Source: Bacteroidota bacterium
Lineage (GTDB): Bacteria > Bacteroidota > Bacteroidia > Bacteroidales > Prolixibacteraceae
Assembly (NCBI GenBank): GCA_023412195.1
Contig: JAEYNZ010000029.1
Span: forward strand, 1-64,000
Direction of reading: 5' to 3'
DNA: 64,000 nt
A program made the translations under genes and the position numbers. Each line of letters opens with the position of its first letter. The first letter of the stretch is position 1. This document shows, piece after piece, positions 53,543-62,259 of this stretch. The notes beneath the pieces are model-generated. The model made no database searches. It saw only the letters and a list, made by a program, of their open reading frames with translations, and was not told the DNA's origin.

Positions 53543-55636
53543 ATGACTCAATACACAACAGATGAGTATTACAGGCCATTAAAGGATGAAGAAATTGGGC
53601 AGCTGGTATATCAGGGTTGTTCTTCAAACGACTGGGGTCTGGTAAAGGTGTCACAGGATTTTATTCCTGATCATATCGAGCATTCAAAGTTTACCGGTCA
53701 TATCCGTCTGAATAGTTTTAACCGCACGGTTGAACTGGTTGGTGGTATAACCTTTCATACCGGTATATACAATGCATGGCTTCATAATTGCGAGGTAGGC
53801 AGCGATTCACTGATTCATAACGTAAGAAGCTACATTGCAAATTACAGAATAGGTGAAGGGGTTATCATCCACAATGTAACTACCATTGCGGTGGATGGTG
53901 AAACTTCCTTTGGAAACGGGGTTGTAGTTGAAACCATCAATGAAGACGGGGGCCGGGCTGTACCGGTATATGATTATCTTTCGGCACATGTGGCATATAT
54001 TATAGCGCTGTACCGGCACCGCCCCGAGTTGGTATCAGCATTAAAAGACATGGTGCGCAACTATGCAGATAACATTAAAAGCAGAGTGGGTGTAATAGGT
54101 GCCCAATCGAAGATCTTAAACTGCAATACACTTTTGAATGTAAAAACAGGTCCCTGTACCACCATCGATGGTGCCAAAAAGTTGCAAAACGGCAGCATCA
54201 ACAGTACATGTGAGGCCCCGGTAGTGATAGGGGAGGGAGTCATTATGGAAGATTTTATTGTATGTTCGGGCAGCCGGATTACCGATGCCACCCTCATATC
54301 AAGATGTTTTGTAGGGCAGGGTTGCAATCTCGACAAACATTATTCAGCAGTAAATTCCCTGTTTTTTGCAAATTGCCAGGGTTTTCATGGCGAGGCTACT
54401 TCCATTTTTGCGGGACCTTACACAGTGACGCATCATAAATCGACATTGCTGATTGCCGGAATGTTTTCGTTTATGAATGCAGGCAGCGGATCGAACCAGA
54501 GTAACCACATGTATAAACTTGGGCCAATACACCAGGGAATAATGGAACGAGGAGCAAAAACCACAAGTGATTCCTATTTGCTTTGGCCTTCCCGCATTGG
54601 CGCTTTTTCACTCGTTATGGGAAGGCATTACAAGCATTGCGACACGGCTGATTTTCCCTTTTCATATCTGATTGAAAGCAATGATGAAAGTATTCTTGCT
54701 CCGGGCGTAAACCTTCAAAGTATAGGTACAGTTCGTGATACCCAGAAATGGCCAAGACGTGATAAACGGACCGATTCACATCTGCTTGATTTAATAAACT
54801 TCAACCTTTTAAGTCCGTACACCGTTCAAAAAATGATGAAAGGACGCAAAAAACTACTGGCCATCAGAAAGTCATCGGGAGAATTTGCCGGAAATTACAG
54901 TTACGATAAAATGGTTATTGAGAACAGGTCACTTCATCGCGGCATCAGAATTTATGAAATGGCTATCTGGAAGTTCCTTGGTAATTCGCTCATTTCACGG
55001 CTTCAGGGTAAGGATGTATCAAGTAGTGAAAAAATACAAAAAGCTTTGGTTCCCGATGGACCAACCGGCAAAGGATACTGGGTTGATCTTTCAGGATTAT
55101 TATGCCCATTTGAAGCCCTCGATGATGTGTTAAGACGAATTGAAAACGGCGAGATCACAACCCTTGAGCAGGTAAATGCTGCCCTCTTTTCTTTACACAA
55201 AAACTACTACAGTTATGAGTGGACTTGGGCAGCTGGTGCAATGGAAGATTTTTATGGTAAAAAAAATACTGATTTTACGGCAGAGGATGTGACATATATT
55301 GTTGAAAAATGGAAAGAGAGTGTGCTTGAAATTGACAGGCTGTTATATGAGGACGCAAAAAAGGAATTTTCCATGAGCAAAATGACCGGCTTTGGTGTGG
55401 ACGGAAGGAATGGTGCCCGTGAACTGGATTTCACTCAGGTGAGGGGTGAGTTCGAAAAGAATGATACAGTGAAGGCAATACAGGTTCATATGCAGACCAA
55501 GGAAGCACTTGGGAATGAATTGGTCAGTCGGTTGACTGAACTACGGGAGGATGCTCAGGCAAATTATCATTTAAAGCGGACCGGGCGTGAAAAAAAGGGA
55601 GTGAATGATGTCCCGGATCATTTTCAGGGGAAATAG
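53543..55636 (+). CDS. DUF4954 protein with left-handed beta-helix
   Basis: The 697 residues match DUF4954 throughout. The first 380 residues show irregular hexapeptide-like repeats of a left-handed beta-helix (VGSDSLIHNVRSYIANYRIG, GVIIHNVTTIAVDGE, GEGVIMEDFIVCSGSRITD), the fold of UDP-sugar acyl- and nucleotidyltransferases such as GlmU. The remaining part (KMMKGRKKLLAIRKSSGEFAG and onwards) is helical. The gene sits 26 nt before glmS and under one promoter, so it is likely to act on the GlmS/GlmU route to UDP-GlcNAc. The direct function is not known. Confidence 0.85.
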   Translation: MTQYTTDEYYRPLKDEEIGQLVYQGCSSNDWGLVKVSQDFIPDHIEHSKFTGHIRLNSFNRTVELVGGITFHTGIYNAWLHNCEVGSDSLIHNVRSYIANYRIGEGVIIHNVTTIAVDGETSFGNGVVVETINEDGGRAVPVYDYLSAHVAYIIALYRHRPELVSALKDMVRNYADNIKSRVGVIGAQSKILNCNTLLNVKTGPCTTIDGAKKLQNGSINSTCEAPVVIGEGVIMEDFIVCSGSRITDATLISRCFVGQGCNLDKHYSAVNSLFFANCQGFHGEATSIFAGPYTVTHHKSTLLIAGMFSFMNAGSGSNQSNHMYKLGPIHQGIMERGAKTTSDSYLLWPSRIGAFSLVMGRHYKHCDTADFPFSYLIESNDESILAPGVNLQSIGTVRDTQKWPRRDKRTDSHLLDLINFNLLSPYTVQKMMKGRKKLLAIRKSSGEFAGNYSYDKMVIENRSLHRGIRIYEMAIWKFLGNSLISRLQGKDVSSSEKIQKALVPDGPTGKGYWVDLSGLLCPFEALDDVLRRIENGEITTLEQVNAALFSLHKNYYSYEWTWAAGAMEDFYGKKNTDFTAEDVTYIVEKWKESVLEIDRLLYEDAKKEFSMSKMTGFGVDGRNGARELDFTQVRGEFEKNDTVKAIQVHMQTKEALGNELVSRLTELREDAQANYHLKRTGREKKGVNDVPDHFQGK

Positions 55637-55662
55637 TTTTACATCATGAAATTCAAAAGGTT

Positions 55663-57501
55663 ATGTGCGGTATTGTAGGATATATAGGTAACAGGGAGGC
55701 TTATTCCATTCTGACTGATGGATTGAAGAAACTGGAATACAGGGGTTATGATTCGGCTGGTGTAGCAATTGTAAACGGGAGCGTGAACATTTATAAAAAA
55801 CTGGGTAAGGTTGCTGATCTTGAAAACTATGCATTGACCCAAAACACAACTGGTCATGCCGGTATTGGTCATACCAGGTGGGCTACACATGGTGAACCCA
55901 GTGACATCAATGCGCATCCCCACAATTCGCAGGATGGCATTTTTACTATTGTACATAACGGCATTATTGAAAATTACGCCCAGCTCAGGAAAGAACTTGG
56001 GGAACAGGGTTTTCAGTTTAAGAGTGAAACGGATACAGAGGTTCTGGCAAACCTGATGGAATATTTTTACAGGCAGGATGAGCAGGTAACTGCAGAAATC
56101 GCTGTTCAGCTGGCTCTTACAAAAGTTACAGGAGCATATGGAATCGCGGTTATTTGCAGTAATGAACCAGATAGCCTGATTGTTGCCCGAAAAGGCAGTC
56201 CTCTGGTAATTGGCTTAGGCAACAATGAGTATTTTATTGCCAGTGATGCTGCTCCGTTATCAGGATTCGCCAATCATGTAATTTATCTGAATGATTATGA
56301 TCTTGCGGTTATCAGGAAAGACAGGTTTGTGATAAAAAACATGGAAAACCAGCCTTTCGCTGTTACAGTCTCTCATCTTGATATGAAAATCGGAGAGATG
56401 GACAAAGGTGAATATGATCATTATATGCTGAAAGAGATTTATGAACAGCCTCAGACTATTGAAGAAACATATAAGGGTAGGCTGAAAGTTGATTATCCTG
56501 AGATTGTTCTGGGAGGACTGATACCTGTTTTCGACCGGATAGAAAAAGCAGGAAAGATTGTAATTATTGGTTGCGGAACTTCGTGGCATGCAGCTCTTAT
56601 AGGAAAATATCTGCTGGAAGAATATGCAAGGGTGCCTGTTGATGTGGAGTTTGCTTCAGAGTTCAGGTACAGGAAACCAATTCTTGGAGAAAACGATGTG
56701 ATCATTTTCATCAGCCAGAGCGGGGAAACTGCTGACACTCTTGCTGCACTCCGGCTGGCAAAGGAAAAAGGAGCTCTTACACTGGGAATCTGCAATGTAG
56801 TTGGATCTTCCCTGGCACGTGAAACGGATGCCGGAGTATTCACTCATGCAGGAACAGAAGTTGGGGTAGCATCAACAAAAGCATTTACTGCCCAGGTAGC
56901 TGTACTGACTCTGTTTGCCATGAAACTGGCAAAGGCAAAGGGAAACATTCAGGAGGAAGTATACATGGAAATCGTCAGGGAACTGAGCCAGGTGCCACCT
57001 AAAATAAGGATGATTCTTGAAAGCAACACACATATCAAAAGCCTGGCAGAAAAGTATTGCGATGCCATAAATGCCCTTTACCTGGGCAGGGGAATGTTAT
57101 ATCCGGTTGCACTTGAGGGGGCTTTGAAACTGAAGGAAATTTCTTACATTCATGCTGAAGGTTATGCTGCCGGTGAAATGAAGCATGGGCCAATAGCTCT
57201 GGTTGACGATAACTTGCCGGTGGTTGTAATTGCACCGCATGATTCTTATTATGAAAAAATTGTAAGTAATATTCAGGAGGTGAAAGCAAGAAAAGGAAAT
57301 GTTATTGCAGTTGTAACGCAAGGTGATGCAAGGTTAAAGGAGATGGTAAACGACATTATTGAAATTCCTGAGTCGCATCCTGTAGTTACACCACTCCTGG
57401 CTGTGGTTCCTTTACAATTGCTTTCCTATCATATTGCCTTGATGCGCGGATGTGATGTCGATCAGCCAAGAAATCTGGCAAAATCTGTCACTGTAGAATA
57501 A
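55663..57501 (+). CDS. glmS: Glutamine-fructose-6-phosphate aminotransferase
   Basis: Full-length GlmS of 612 residues. The N-terminal Cys2 (MCGIVGYIG) is the glutaminase nucleophile, and GHTRWATHGEPS belongs to the same domain. The two SIS domains hold GCGTSWHAAL, SQSGETADTLAALRLAKEKG and EVGVASTKAFTAQ. It ends with DQPRNLAKSVTVE, the classical tail. It makes glucosamine-6-phosphate for peptidoglycan and lipopolysaccharide. It follows DUF4954 by 26 nt. No glmS ribozyme is expected or seen in this phylum. Confidence 0.97.
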   Translation: MCGIVGYIGNREAYSILTDGLKKLEYRGYDSAGVAIVNGSVNIYKKLGKVADLENYALTQNTTGHAGIGHTRWATHGEPSDINAHPHNSQDGIFTIVHNGIIENYAQLRKELGEQGFQFKSETDTEVLANLMEYFYRQDEQVTAEIAVQLALTKVTGAYGIAVICSNEPDSLIVARKGSPLVIGLGNNEYFIASDAAPLSGFANHVIYLNDYDLAVIRKDRFVIKNMENQPFAVTVSHLDMKIGEMDKGEYDHYMLKEIYEQPQTIEETYKGRLKVDYPEIVLGGLIPVFDRIEKAGKIVIIGCGTSWHAALIGKYLLEEYARVPVDVEFASEFRYRKPILGENDVIIFISQSGETADTLAALRLAKEKGALTLGICNVVGSSLARETDAGVFTHAGTEVGVASTKAFTAQVAVLTLFAMKLAKAKGNIQEEVYMEIVRELSQVPPKIRMILESNTHIKSLAEKYCDAINALYLGRGMLYPVALEGALKLKEISYIHAEGYAAGEMKHGPIALVDDNLPVVVIAPHDSYYEKIVSNIQEVKARKGNVIAVVTQGDARLKEMVNDIIEIPESHPVVTPLLAVVPLQLLSYHIALMRGCDVDQPRNLAKSVTVE

Positions 57502-57632
57502 CTGTTTGATATGGGATTTATCCCCAATTTGAAAGCAGTTAACGGGTGTTTGAAGATATTTACAGAAAAGATTTTATTTAACCACCGGAAACATTTAGCT
57601 TCGTAAACTAATTATACTTAATCCGGTGAGAG

Positions 57633-58151
57633 ATGGCGCATGAACTAAAATTGCCCAGGCTGACTGCCATCGCAGTTATTACAATTGTTGCAATTGCAGT
57701 TGTTTCACTTACAATTGGAAAAGATTTATATGAAGGCCGGGGCCACAGTCTTTTTTCATTTGGGTTAATTCATTTTTCGGGATACCTTTTCTTTATAATG
57801 ATGCCTGTAGAAATGGCATTTGTGTACTACCTCTCATGGTTTAATGAATCTACAGTCATACTGGTTGCAATTTCCACTGCAGTATTGGCACAGTTCATCG
57901 ATTATATAATAGGAATCTTCTTCAGCAGCCAGTTTATCTCCAGGGTAATCAGTGAGAAAAGGTTAATCAAGGCAGAAGGTTATATTGAGCATTACGGTGC
58001 CCTTACAGTGTTCCTGTTTAATTTTCTTCCCTTGTCTTCTCCTGTAATTTCCCTGGCTGCAGGTGTTTTAAGATATAAGTTAAAGAACATGATGATTTAT
58101 AGTTTTGGCGGGTTACTGTTAAAGTACCTGTTATTGGCCATCATTTTTTAG
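57633..58151 (+). CDS. VTT/DedA-like membrane protein
   Basis: Four to five hydrophobic segments in 172 residues, with the VTT motif region FNFLPLSSPVISLAAGVLRY near the C-terminus and an upstream re-entrant stretch around AQFIDYIIGIFF. It is a short member of the DedA/VTT fold (YqaA-like). Larger DedA proteins translocate undecaprenyl phosphate or other lipids; here the function is not known. It starts 131 nt after glmS and is followed by fabD after 54 nt. Confidence 0.8.
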   Translation: MAHELKLPRLTAIAVITIVAIAVVSLTIGKDLYEGRGHSLFSFGLIHFSGYLFFIMMPVEMAFVYYLSWFNESTVILVAISTAVLAQFIDYIIGIFFSSQFISRVISEKRLIKAEGYIEHYGALTVFLFNFLPLSSPVISLAAGVLRYKLKNMMIYSFGGLLLKYLLLAIIF

Positions 58152-58172
58152 CTGCATTTTTCAAAAATCATT

Positions 58173-58180
58173 TACCTTTG
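58173..58180 (+). promoter_or_regulatory. -7 element before fabD
   Basis: TACCTTTG fits TAnnTTTG, 25 nt before the ATG. There is no TTG at the right distance upstream, so the promoter is weakly supported. Confidence 0.4.
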
Positions 58181-58205
58181 CGCGCTCAATTTAAGAATTT
58201 AAGCA

Positions 58206-59093
58206 ATGAAGGCATACGTTTTTCCGGGGCAGGGAGCCCAATACCCGGGTATGGGGAAAGATTTATTTGACAGTTCGGCAGAAGCCCGCGGGCTTTTTGA
58301 AAAGGCCAATGAAATTTTGGGTTTCAATATAACGGATTTAATGTTTAATGGTACAGCAGAAGATTTAAAGCAGACAAGAGTGACACAACCTGCAATTTTT
58401 CTGCATTCTGTTATTCTGGCCAGAAGTTTGAAAGATTTTTTACCCGGAATGGTTGCAGGCCATTCACTTGGAGAGTTCTCTGCATTGGTAGCAAGTGGTG
58501 CATTGACGTTTGAAGATGGGTTAAAGCTGGTTTTCAAACGGGCATTGGCAATGCAGAAGGCTTGTGAATCAGAACCTTCAACGATGGCTGCAATTGTTGG
58601 TCTAGACGATGAAGTTGTGGAAGAGGTGTGCCGGTCTGTGGATGAAATTGTGGTGGCTGCCAATTATAATTGTCCGGGACAACTTGTTATTTCCGGATCA
58701 ATGGATGGTGTTGCAAAGGCTTGTCAGCTTCTGACAGAGAAAGGAGCGAAACGGGCTTTGCAGCTTCCTGTAGGAGGGGCATTTCATTCTCCTTTAATGG
58801 AACCTGCCCGTGAAGAACTTGCAGCTGCTATTGAAACTACCCATTTTAACCGGCCCTTATGCCCGGTTTACCAGAATGTAAATGCATCGCCGGTAAGTGA
58901 TCCTGTTGAAATCAGGCAAAATCTGATAGCTCAGCTTACAGCTCCGGTAAGATGGACACAAACTGTAAAAAATATGATTTCAGATGGTGCTGTTTCATTT
59001 GTAGAAGTAGGACCAGGAAAAGTATTGCAGGGATTGATCAAAAAAGTTGACAGAAACGCAGAAACAGCTGGTATCGACAAGCTGGAAGCCTGA
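58206..59093 (+). CDS. fabD: Malonyl-CoA:ACP transacylase
   Basis: The enzyme moves malonyl from CoA to acyl carrier protein for fatty-acid synthesis. The start FPGQGAQYPGMGKDL, the nucleophile Ser87 in VAGHSLGEFSALVASGAL and the His in GGAFHSPLM are all present in 295 residues. It converges with the FMN-binding protein gene, whose stop is directly adjacent. Other fab genes are not in the window. Confidence 0.96.
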   Translation: MKAYVFPGQGAQYPGMGKDLFDSSAEARGLFEKANEILGFNITDLMFNGTAEDLKQTRVTQPAIFLHSVILARSLKDFLPGMVAGHSLGEFSALVASGALTFEDGLKLVFKRALAMQKACESEPSTMAAIVGLDDEVVEEVCRSVDEIVVAANYNCPGQLVISGSMDGVAKACQLLTEKGAKRALQLPVGGAFHSPLMEPAREELAAAIETTHFNRPLCPVYQNVNASPVSDPVEIRQNLIAQLTAPVRWTQTVKNMISDGAVSFVEVGPGKVLQGLIKKVDRNAETAGIDKLEA

Positions 59094-59651
59094 TTACTGC
59101 ACTTTTTCCCTCAGAATCCTGGTTTTCCACTGCACATCATCGGTAATCGCATGTACTGAAACGGTTGCACCGGAAATACCATCAATATGTTTACCTACTT
59201 CAAGGGTTTTTTCACCAGAAAAACCCTTGAATTGTTTTAGCCAGCCACGGGCAGTAATTTCATGGCCATAGCTGGCCTGGTAATTATATATCCTGATATC
59301 TTCCACTTCCATTGCCGGCGTGAAAAGTATAATATAATCAAAATATTCACTTTTTTCTGCTGGTTCTGATACTCCGGGCATTGAGCAACCTTCAGCACGG
59401 CATGTATTAACTCGTCCAAAGTGAAGATATCCTTTTAACTCAGAGGTGCTGTTCCTGTGAACCTCAAAAAATTTATCAGAACTAAAATTATTGGCAGAAA
59501 TCTCCTTTTCGGTCAGAACAATCTCCTCCTTACCATAATTTCCAGCAATGAATTTTGCTACAGGTCTGGGCAGGTCATTTTGTAGAACCTGCCCACCCGA
59601 AACTATATTAAAGACCAGAAATACAGAGATAATAAAATATTTCATAACCAT
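59094..59651 (-). CDS. Periplasmic FMN-binding protein
   Basis: The 185-residue protein has a signal peptide (ISVFLVFNIVSGG) and one FMN_bind domain with DGISGATVSVHAIT, the SGAT motif in which Thr carries FMN through a phosphoester bond. MEVEDIRIYNYQASYG forms the preceding strands. Such domains are electron carriers in Rnf/Nqr complexes and in secreted flavoproteins; the flavin transferase ApbE is not in the window. It is 3 nt after the porin gene and shares its promoter. Confidence 0.88.
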   Translation of the reverse strand: MVMKYFIISVFLVFNIVSGGQVLQNDLPRPVAKFIAGNYGKEEIVLTEKEISANNFSSDKFFEVHRNSTSELKGYLHFGRVNTCRAEGCSMPGVSEPAEKSEYFDYIILFTPAMEVEDIRIYNYQASYGHEITARGWLKQFKGFSGEKTLEVGKHIDGISGATVSVHAITDDVQWKTRILREKVQ

Positions 59652-59654
59652 CTT

Positions 59655-60863
59655 TTAAAACATTACTCCAACACCTGCATTTATTGTTTTTACATATTTT
59701 GCATCGGCTGGTGATTTTACAAATTGCATGTCGGCTTTTAGCAGGGCCCCTCTAGCCATCTCCCATTCAATGCCTGTTACAATTGCTTGTTTTTCCATTG
59801 ATGGGTTGGCAGTGAACCCCTGTGCCATTTTATGCTGTGTATTCCACCTCTCATACCTTATAAAAGGTGACAATTCTGACGTTGTATTGGGAAGAGATCT
59901 AAACAGATTATAAGATGCCTCTACATAATAGCCAATATGTGCACTTCCAAGATCATTGGGTGTACCATCGGCTTTTGCCGTAAACAAATTATACCCGAGG
60001 GTATTTGACAGGGATGTATAATAAAATTGACCTTTAAGCTCCAGGCCACCGGTTGAATAACGTGCATCCAGCCCCAGCATATTTATGCCCACTGCCGATG
60101 AATCGGCTTTTGCCATTGCAGCATCATTATCTTTTTCCAGGCCTTCGTAAAGGGTGCTTTGTGTATCTCCTGAATAAAGCGAGGCACCTACGTTTAAACC
60201 CCTGATACCGAAGAACTCGACTTTCCCTGCAAAATTTGGTGAACTGAAAATACTTTCTGCCCCCTTTTGCCTGCCGCTTCTTAGTCCTCTGCCGCTTAAC
60301 AGGGGTTGTCCGTTATAGCCAATGAACCCATTCATCAGGTATGCCTGGTATTTTAGCGAGGCTGGCAGGATGTAACCCATGAATCCCGCACCAATTTCAC
60401 GCCACGTGGTAGGTGAAATGTGGTTATCAATGAATGGGCGTTCTACTCCCCTGAACAGGTTGGGTTCATGGTATTCATTGGTAATCCCCATAGGGGTGAG
60501 CATCAATCCTGCCCTGAAATTAATAAAGTTGTTAAGCTTGTGTTGCAGGAAAGCTTGTTCTATATAGACTTCCACTACATGTTCAAATTCAATTTCTGAT
60601 ATAAACTGAGTGCGATTGTTAAAACTGTACCCCAGTAGCATAATAAATCTGTGGACATCCATCACACCTGTTTTGCGAACATCGCTGTCAACCGGCTGAT
60701 TATAGTCAATACTGCCATACCCGCCAATCTTAAGATTTCCATCGGTATGAAGCAGCCTTTCAGCCACATTAAAATATAAATTACCGGGTAAACTATCGGT
60801 TTGTTGGGCCATCAATGCACCTGACGATATAACAATCATCATCAAAAAAAGCCATTTTCTCAT
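59655..60863 (-). CDS. Outer-membrane porin-like protein
   Basis: A signal peptide (ISSGALMAQQ) leads to 380 residues of alternating amphipathic strands typical of a 16-18-strand barrel: GYGSIDYNQPVDSD, FISEIEFEHVVEVYIEQAFL, LMLTPMGITNEYHEP, and a final GVGVMF with the aromatic C-terminal residue required for outer-membrane insertion. I cannot assign it to a named porin family. Being in operon with an FMN-binding protein is unusual. Upstream lie a -7 element and a NarL-like site. Confidence 0.8.
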   Translation of the reverse strand: MRKWLFLMMIVISSGALMAQQTDSLPGNLYFNVAERLLHTDGNLKIGGYGSIDYNQPVDSDVRKTGVMDVHRFIMLLGYSFNNRTQFISEIEFEHVVEVYIEQAFLQHKLNNFINFRAGLMLTPMGITNEYHEPNLFRGVERPFIDNHISPTTWREIGAGFMGYILPASLKYQAYLMNGFIGYNGQPLLSGRGLRSGRQKGAESIFSSPNFAGKVEFFGIRGLNVGASLYSGDTQSTLYEGLEKDNDAAMAKADSSAVGINMLGLDARYSTGGLELKGQFYYTSLSNTLGYNLFTAKADGTPNDLGSAHIGYYVEASYNLFRSLPNTTSELSPFIRYERWNTQHKMAQGFTANPSMEKQAIVTGIEWEMARGALLKADMQFVKSPADAKYVKTINAGVGVMF

Positions 60864-60900
60864 TGCGTCTTAATTTAGATTAAATACAAATTACCTCGGG

Positions 60901-60908
60901 CAAAACTA
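60901..60908 (-). promoter_or_regulatory. -7 element of the porin-FMN operon
   Basis: On the minus strand TAGTTTTG matches TAnnTTTG. Transcription should begin near 60894, about 31 nt before the porin ATG. The -33 region lacks TTG, which is common at promoters that need an activator. Confidence 0.6.
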
Positions 60909-60929
60909 ACAGAAGATAGCTACATGCGT

Positions 60930-60949
60930 AATACCTACTTTTAGGTATT
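60930..60949. promoter_or_regulatory. NarL-like inverted site upstream of the porin promoter
   Basis: AATACCTACTTTTAGGTATT is a perfect inverted repeat of 8-bp arms around 4 nt. Its inner part TACCTAC-TT-TTAGGTA has the 7-2-7 layout of NarL-type sites (heptamer TACYYMT). The centre lies about 45 bp before the predicted start of transcription, a classical activator distance. It begins 1 nt after the stop of the LuxR-type regulator gene, so it could also act as a weak hairpin at that gene's end. Confidence 0.6.
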
Positions 60950-60950
60950 T

Positions 60951-61553
60951 TTATATTAAATCTTCGGGATTGATGGATTCTGTATCGATCAGGTTATTCA
61001 GTATGGAATAAACAGTCAGTCCTGAGATGGACTTTATGCCTGTTTTTTCTGTGATATTTTTTCTGTGAGTAATGACTGTATGTATGCTGATAAATAATTT
61101 TTCAGCGATGGCTTTATTTGAAAATCCGAGCGCTACCAGTTTCAGGATTTCCTTTTCACGTGAAGTTAGTTCATCATTTTCCTGTGCACGTGTTGATTTT
61201 ATTCCAGTTTTCCAGCATCTGGCAATAATATCCTGTAATTCAAGTGCAGAAGTATGGTGGCTGATCAGATAATTATATGCTGACGAAAATCCGGAATCAT
61301 GATTTTCCCCATTGTAATACCCTATAATTTTCAGCTGGTTATTATTTTGAAGATACTGAAGGATTTCATGAATCATAGTTTCAGGATTTTCAATAATACA
61401 GATGATTGAATGATTCTTAACATTCTTCAGGGACATCAGATCACCGGCATTTACAGCCTGCATAATTTCCACATTAAAAAAACTTTTTAATATGGCAGCC
61501 AGTCCTTTACGGATGATTTCAGAAGAATGAATCAGAAGAATCAGTTTATTCAT
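60951..61553 (-). CDS. LuxR/NarL-type regulator with degenerate receiver
   Basis: The C-terminal 65 residues are a NarL/LuxR HTH (LTSREKEILKLVALGFSNKA, then IAEKLFISIHTVITHRKNI). The N-terminal 120 residues have the size of a CheY-like receiver but lack its key residues: no acidic pair near the start (LLIHSSEII), Glu55 where the phosphorylated Asp would be (CIIENPE), and no KP motif. Phosphorylation is therefore unlikely. Its start overlaps the hemerythrin gene by 4 nt, so the two act together. No histidine kinase is present. Confidence 0.82.
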   Translation of the reverse strand: MNKLILLIHSSEIIRKGLAAILKSFFNVEIMQAVNAGDLMSLKNVKNHSIICIIENPETMIHEILQYLQNNNQLKIIGYYNGENHDSGFSSAYNYLISHHTSALELQDIIARCWKTGIKSTRAQENDELTSREKEILKLVALGFSNKAIAEKLFISIHTVITHRKNITEKTGIKSISGLTVYSILNNLIDTESINPEDLI

Positions 61554-62245
61554 GAGCGCAGTTTTTGTTCCAAAGCTGAAGCCTGTAGTAAAAGGATAAC
61601 ATCTTCAATGCGGGCATGGTCATTTATATCTTTTTCAAAACTGAAGAGGTTTATGAGGAACTCGTTACAAATATTCTGATCATAATCAGGAGCCAGATAT
61701 TTAATAATCAAATTTTTAAGGTCGTTCAATTTTTCATCGACGTTGGTATGTTCCTTTTCAAAGGAAAGGATGGAGTAGCTATCCCTGGATATTTTTCCGT
61801 TTACAAGCTTTTCAATATATGGGAAAACTCTTTGCTCTTCATCATCGATATGCAGGACCAGTTCGCTTTTATATTTCCGGTAAAACGTTGTGACCATCTG
61901 GAGCCCCTGGTGGCCGCTTGAGCTGCTTTCAATTAGCTGGGCGAGCAGCATATCGAGTTTCGGGAGAACATACTGCAAATAATATTGATGGGTCTTTTTC
62001 AGGTAGTCAATGATCTGAAGAGGAGAAAAAGATAAAAGTTCTGCTTCGGGGAAATAATTTTCGTTGTGGTATGTATTTACTATAGCCAGCAGAAAATCAG
62101 GATTGATCTTATTTTCCTGGCATAAAGTCAGGATCTTTTTATCCTTAAAGCCGAGACTGATTCCAAACCTGTTCAGAACAGGCAGCAGGTTATAGTTATG
62201 GTCGATCAAAGTAAACGCCTTATCTTCTTTCGTGAAAATTTCCAT
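61550..62245 (-). CDS. RIC-like hemerythrin protein
   Basis: The 231-residue protein is split into an N-terminal ScdA_N/DUF1858-like part (LIDHNYNLLPVLNRFGISLG) and a hemerythrin four-helix part (about 85-220). Iron ligands are supplied by KKTHQYYLQ, HIDDEEQRVFPYIE, KEHTNVDEKL and NDHARIEDV. This is the plan of RIC/YtfE/ScdA, di-iron proteins that repair iron-sulfur clusters damaged by nitric oxide or peroxide. One cysteine (TLCQENK) stands where ScdA proteins often have CCG. The gene lies 14 nt after the CDF gene and overlaps the regulator gene. Confidence 0.82.
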   Translation of the reverse strand: MEIFTKEDKAFTLIDHNYNLLPVLNRFGISLGFKDKKILTLCQENKINPDFLLAIVNTYHNENYFPEAELLSFSPLQIIDYLKKTHQYYLQYVLPKLDMLLAQLIESSSSGHQGLQMVTTFYRKYKSELVLHIDDEEQRVFPYIEKLVNGKISRDSYSILSFEKEHTNVDEKLNDLKNLIIKYLAPDYDQNICNEFLINLFSFEKDINDHARIEDVILLLQASALEQKLRS

Positions 62246-62259
62246 AATAAATTATTTTA

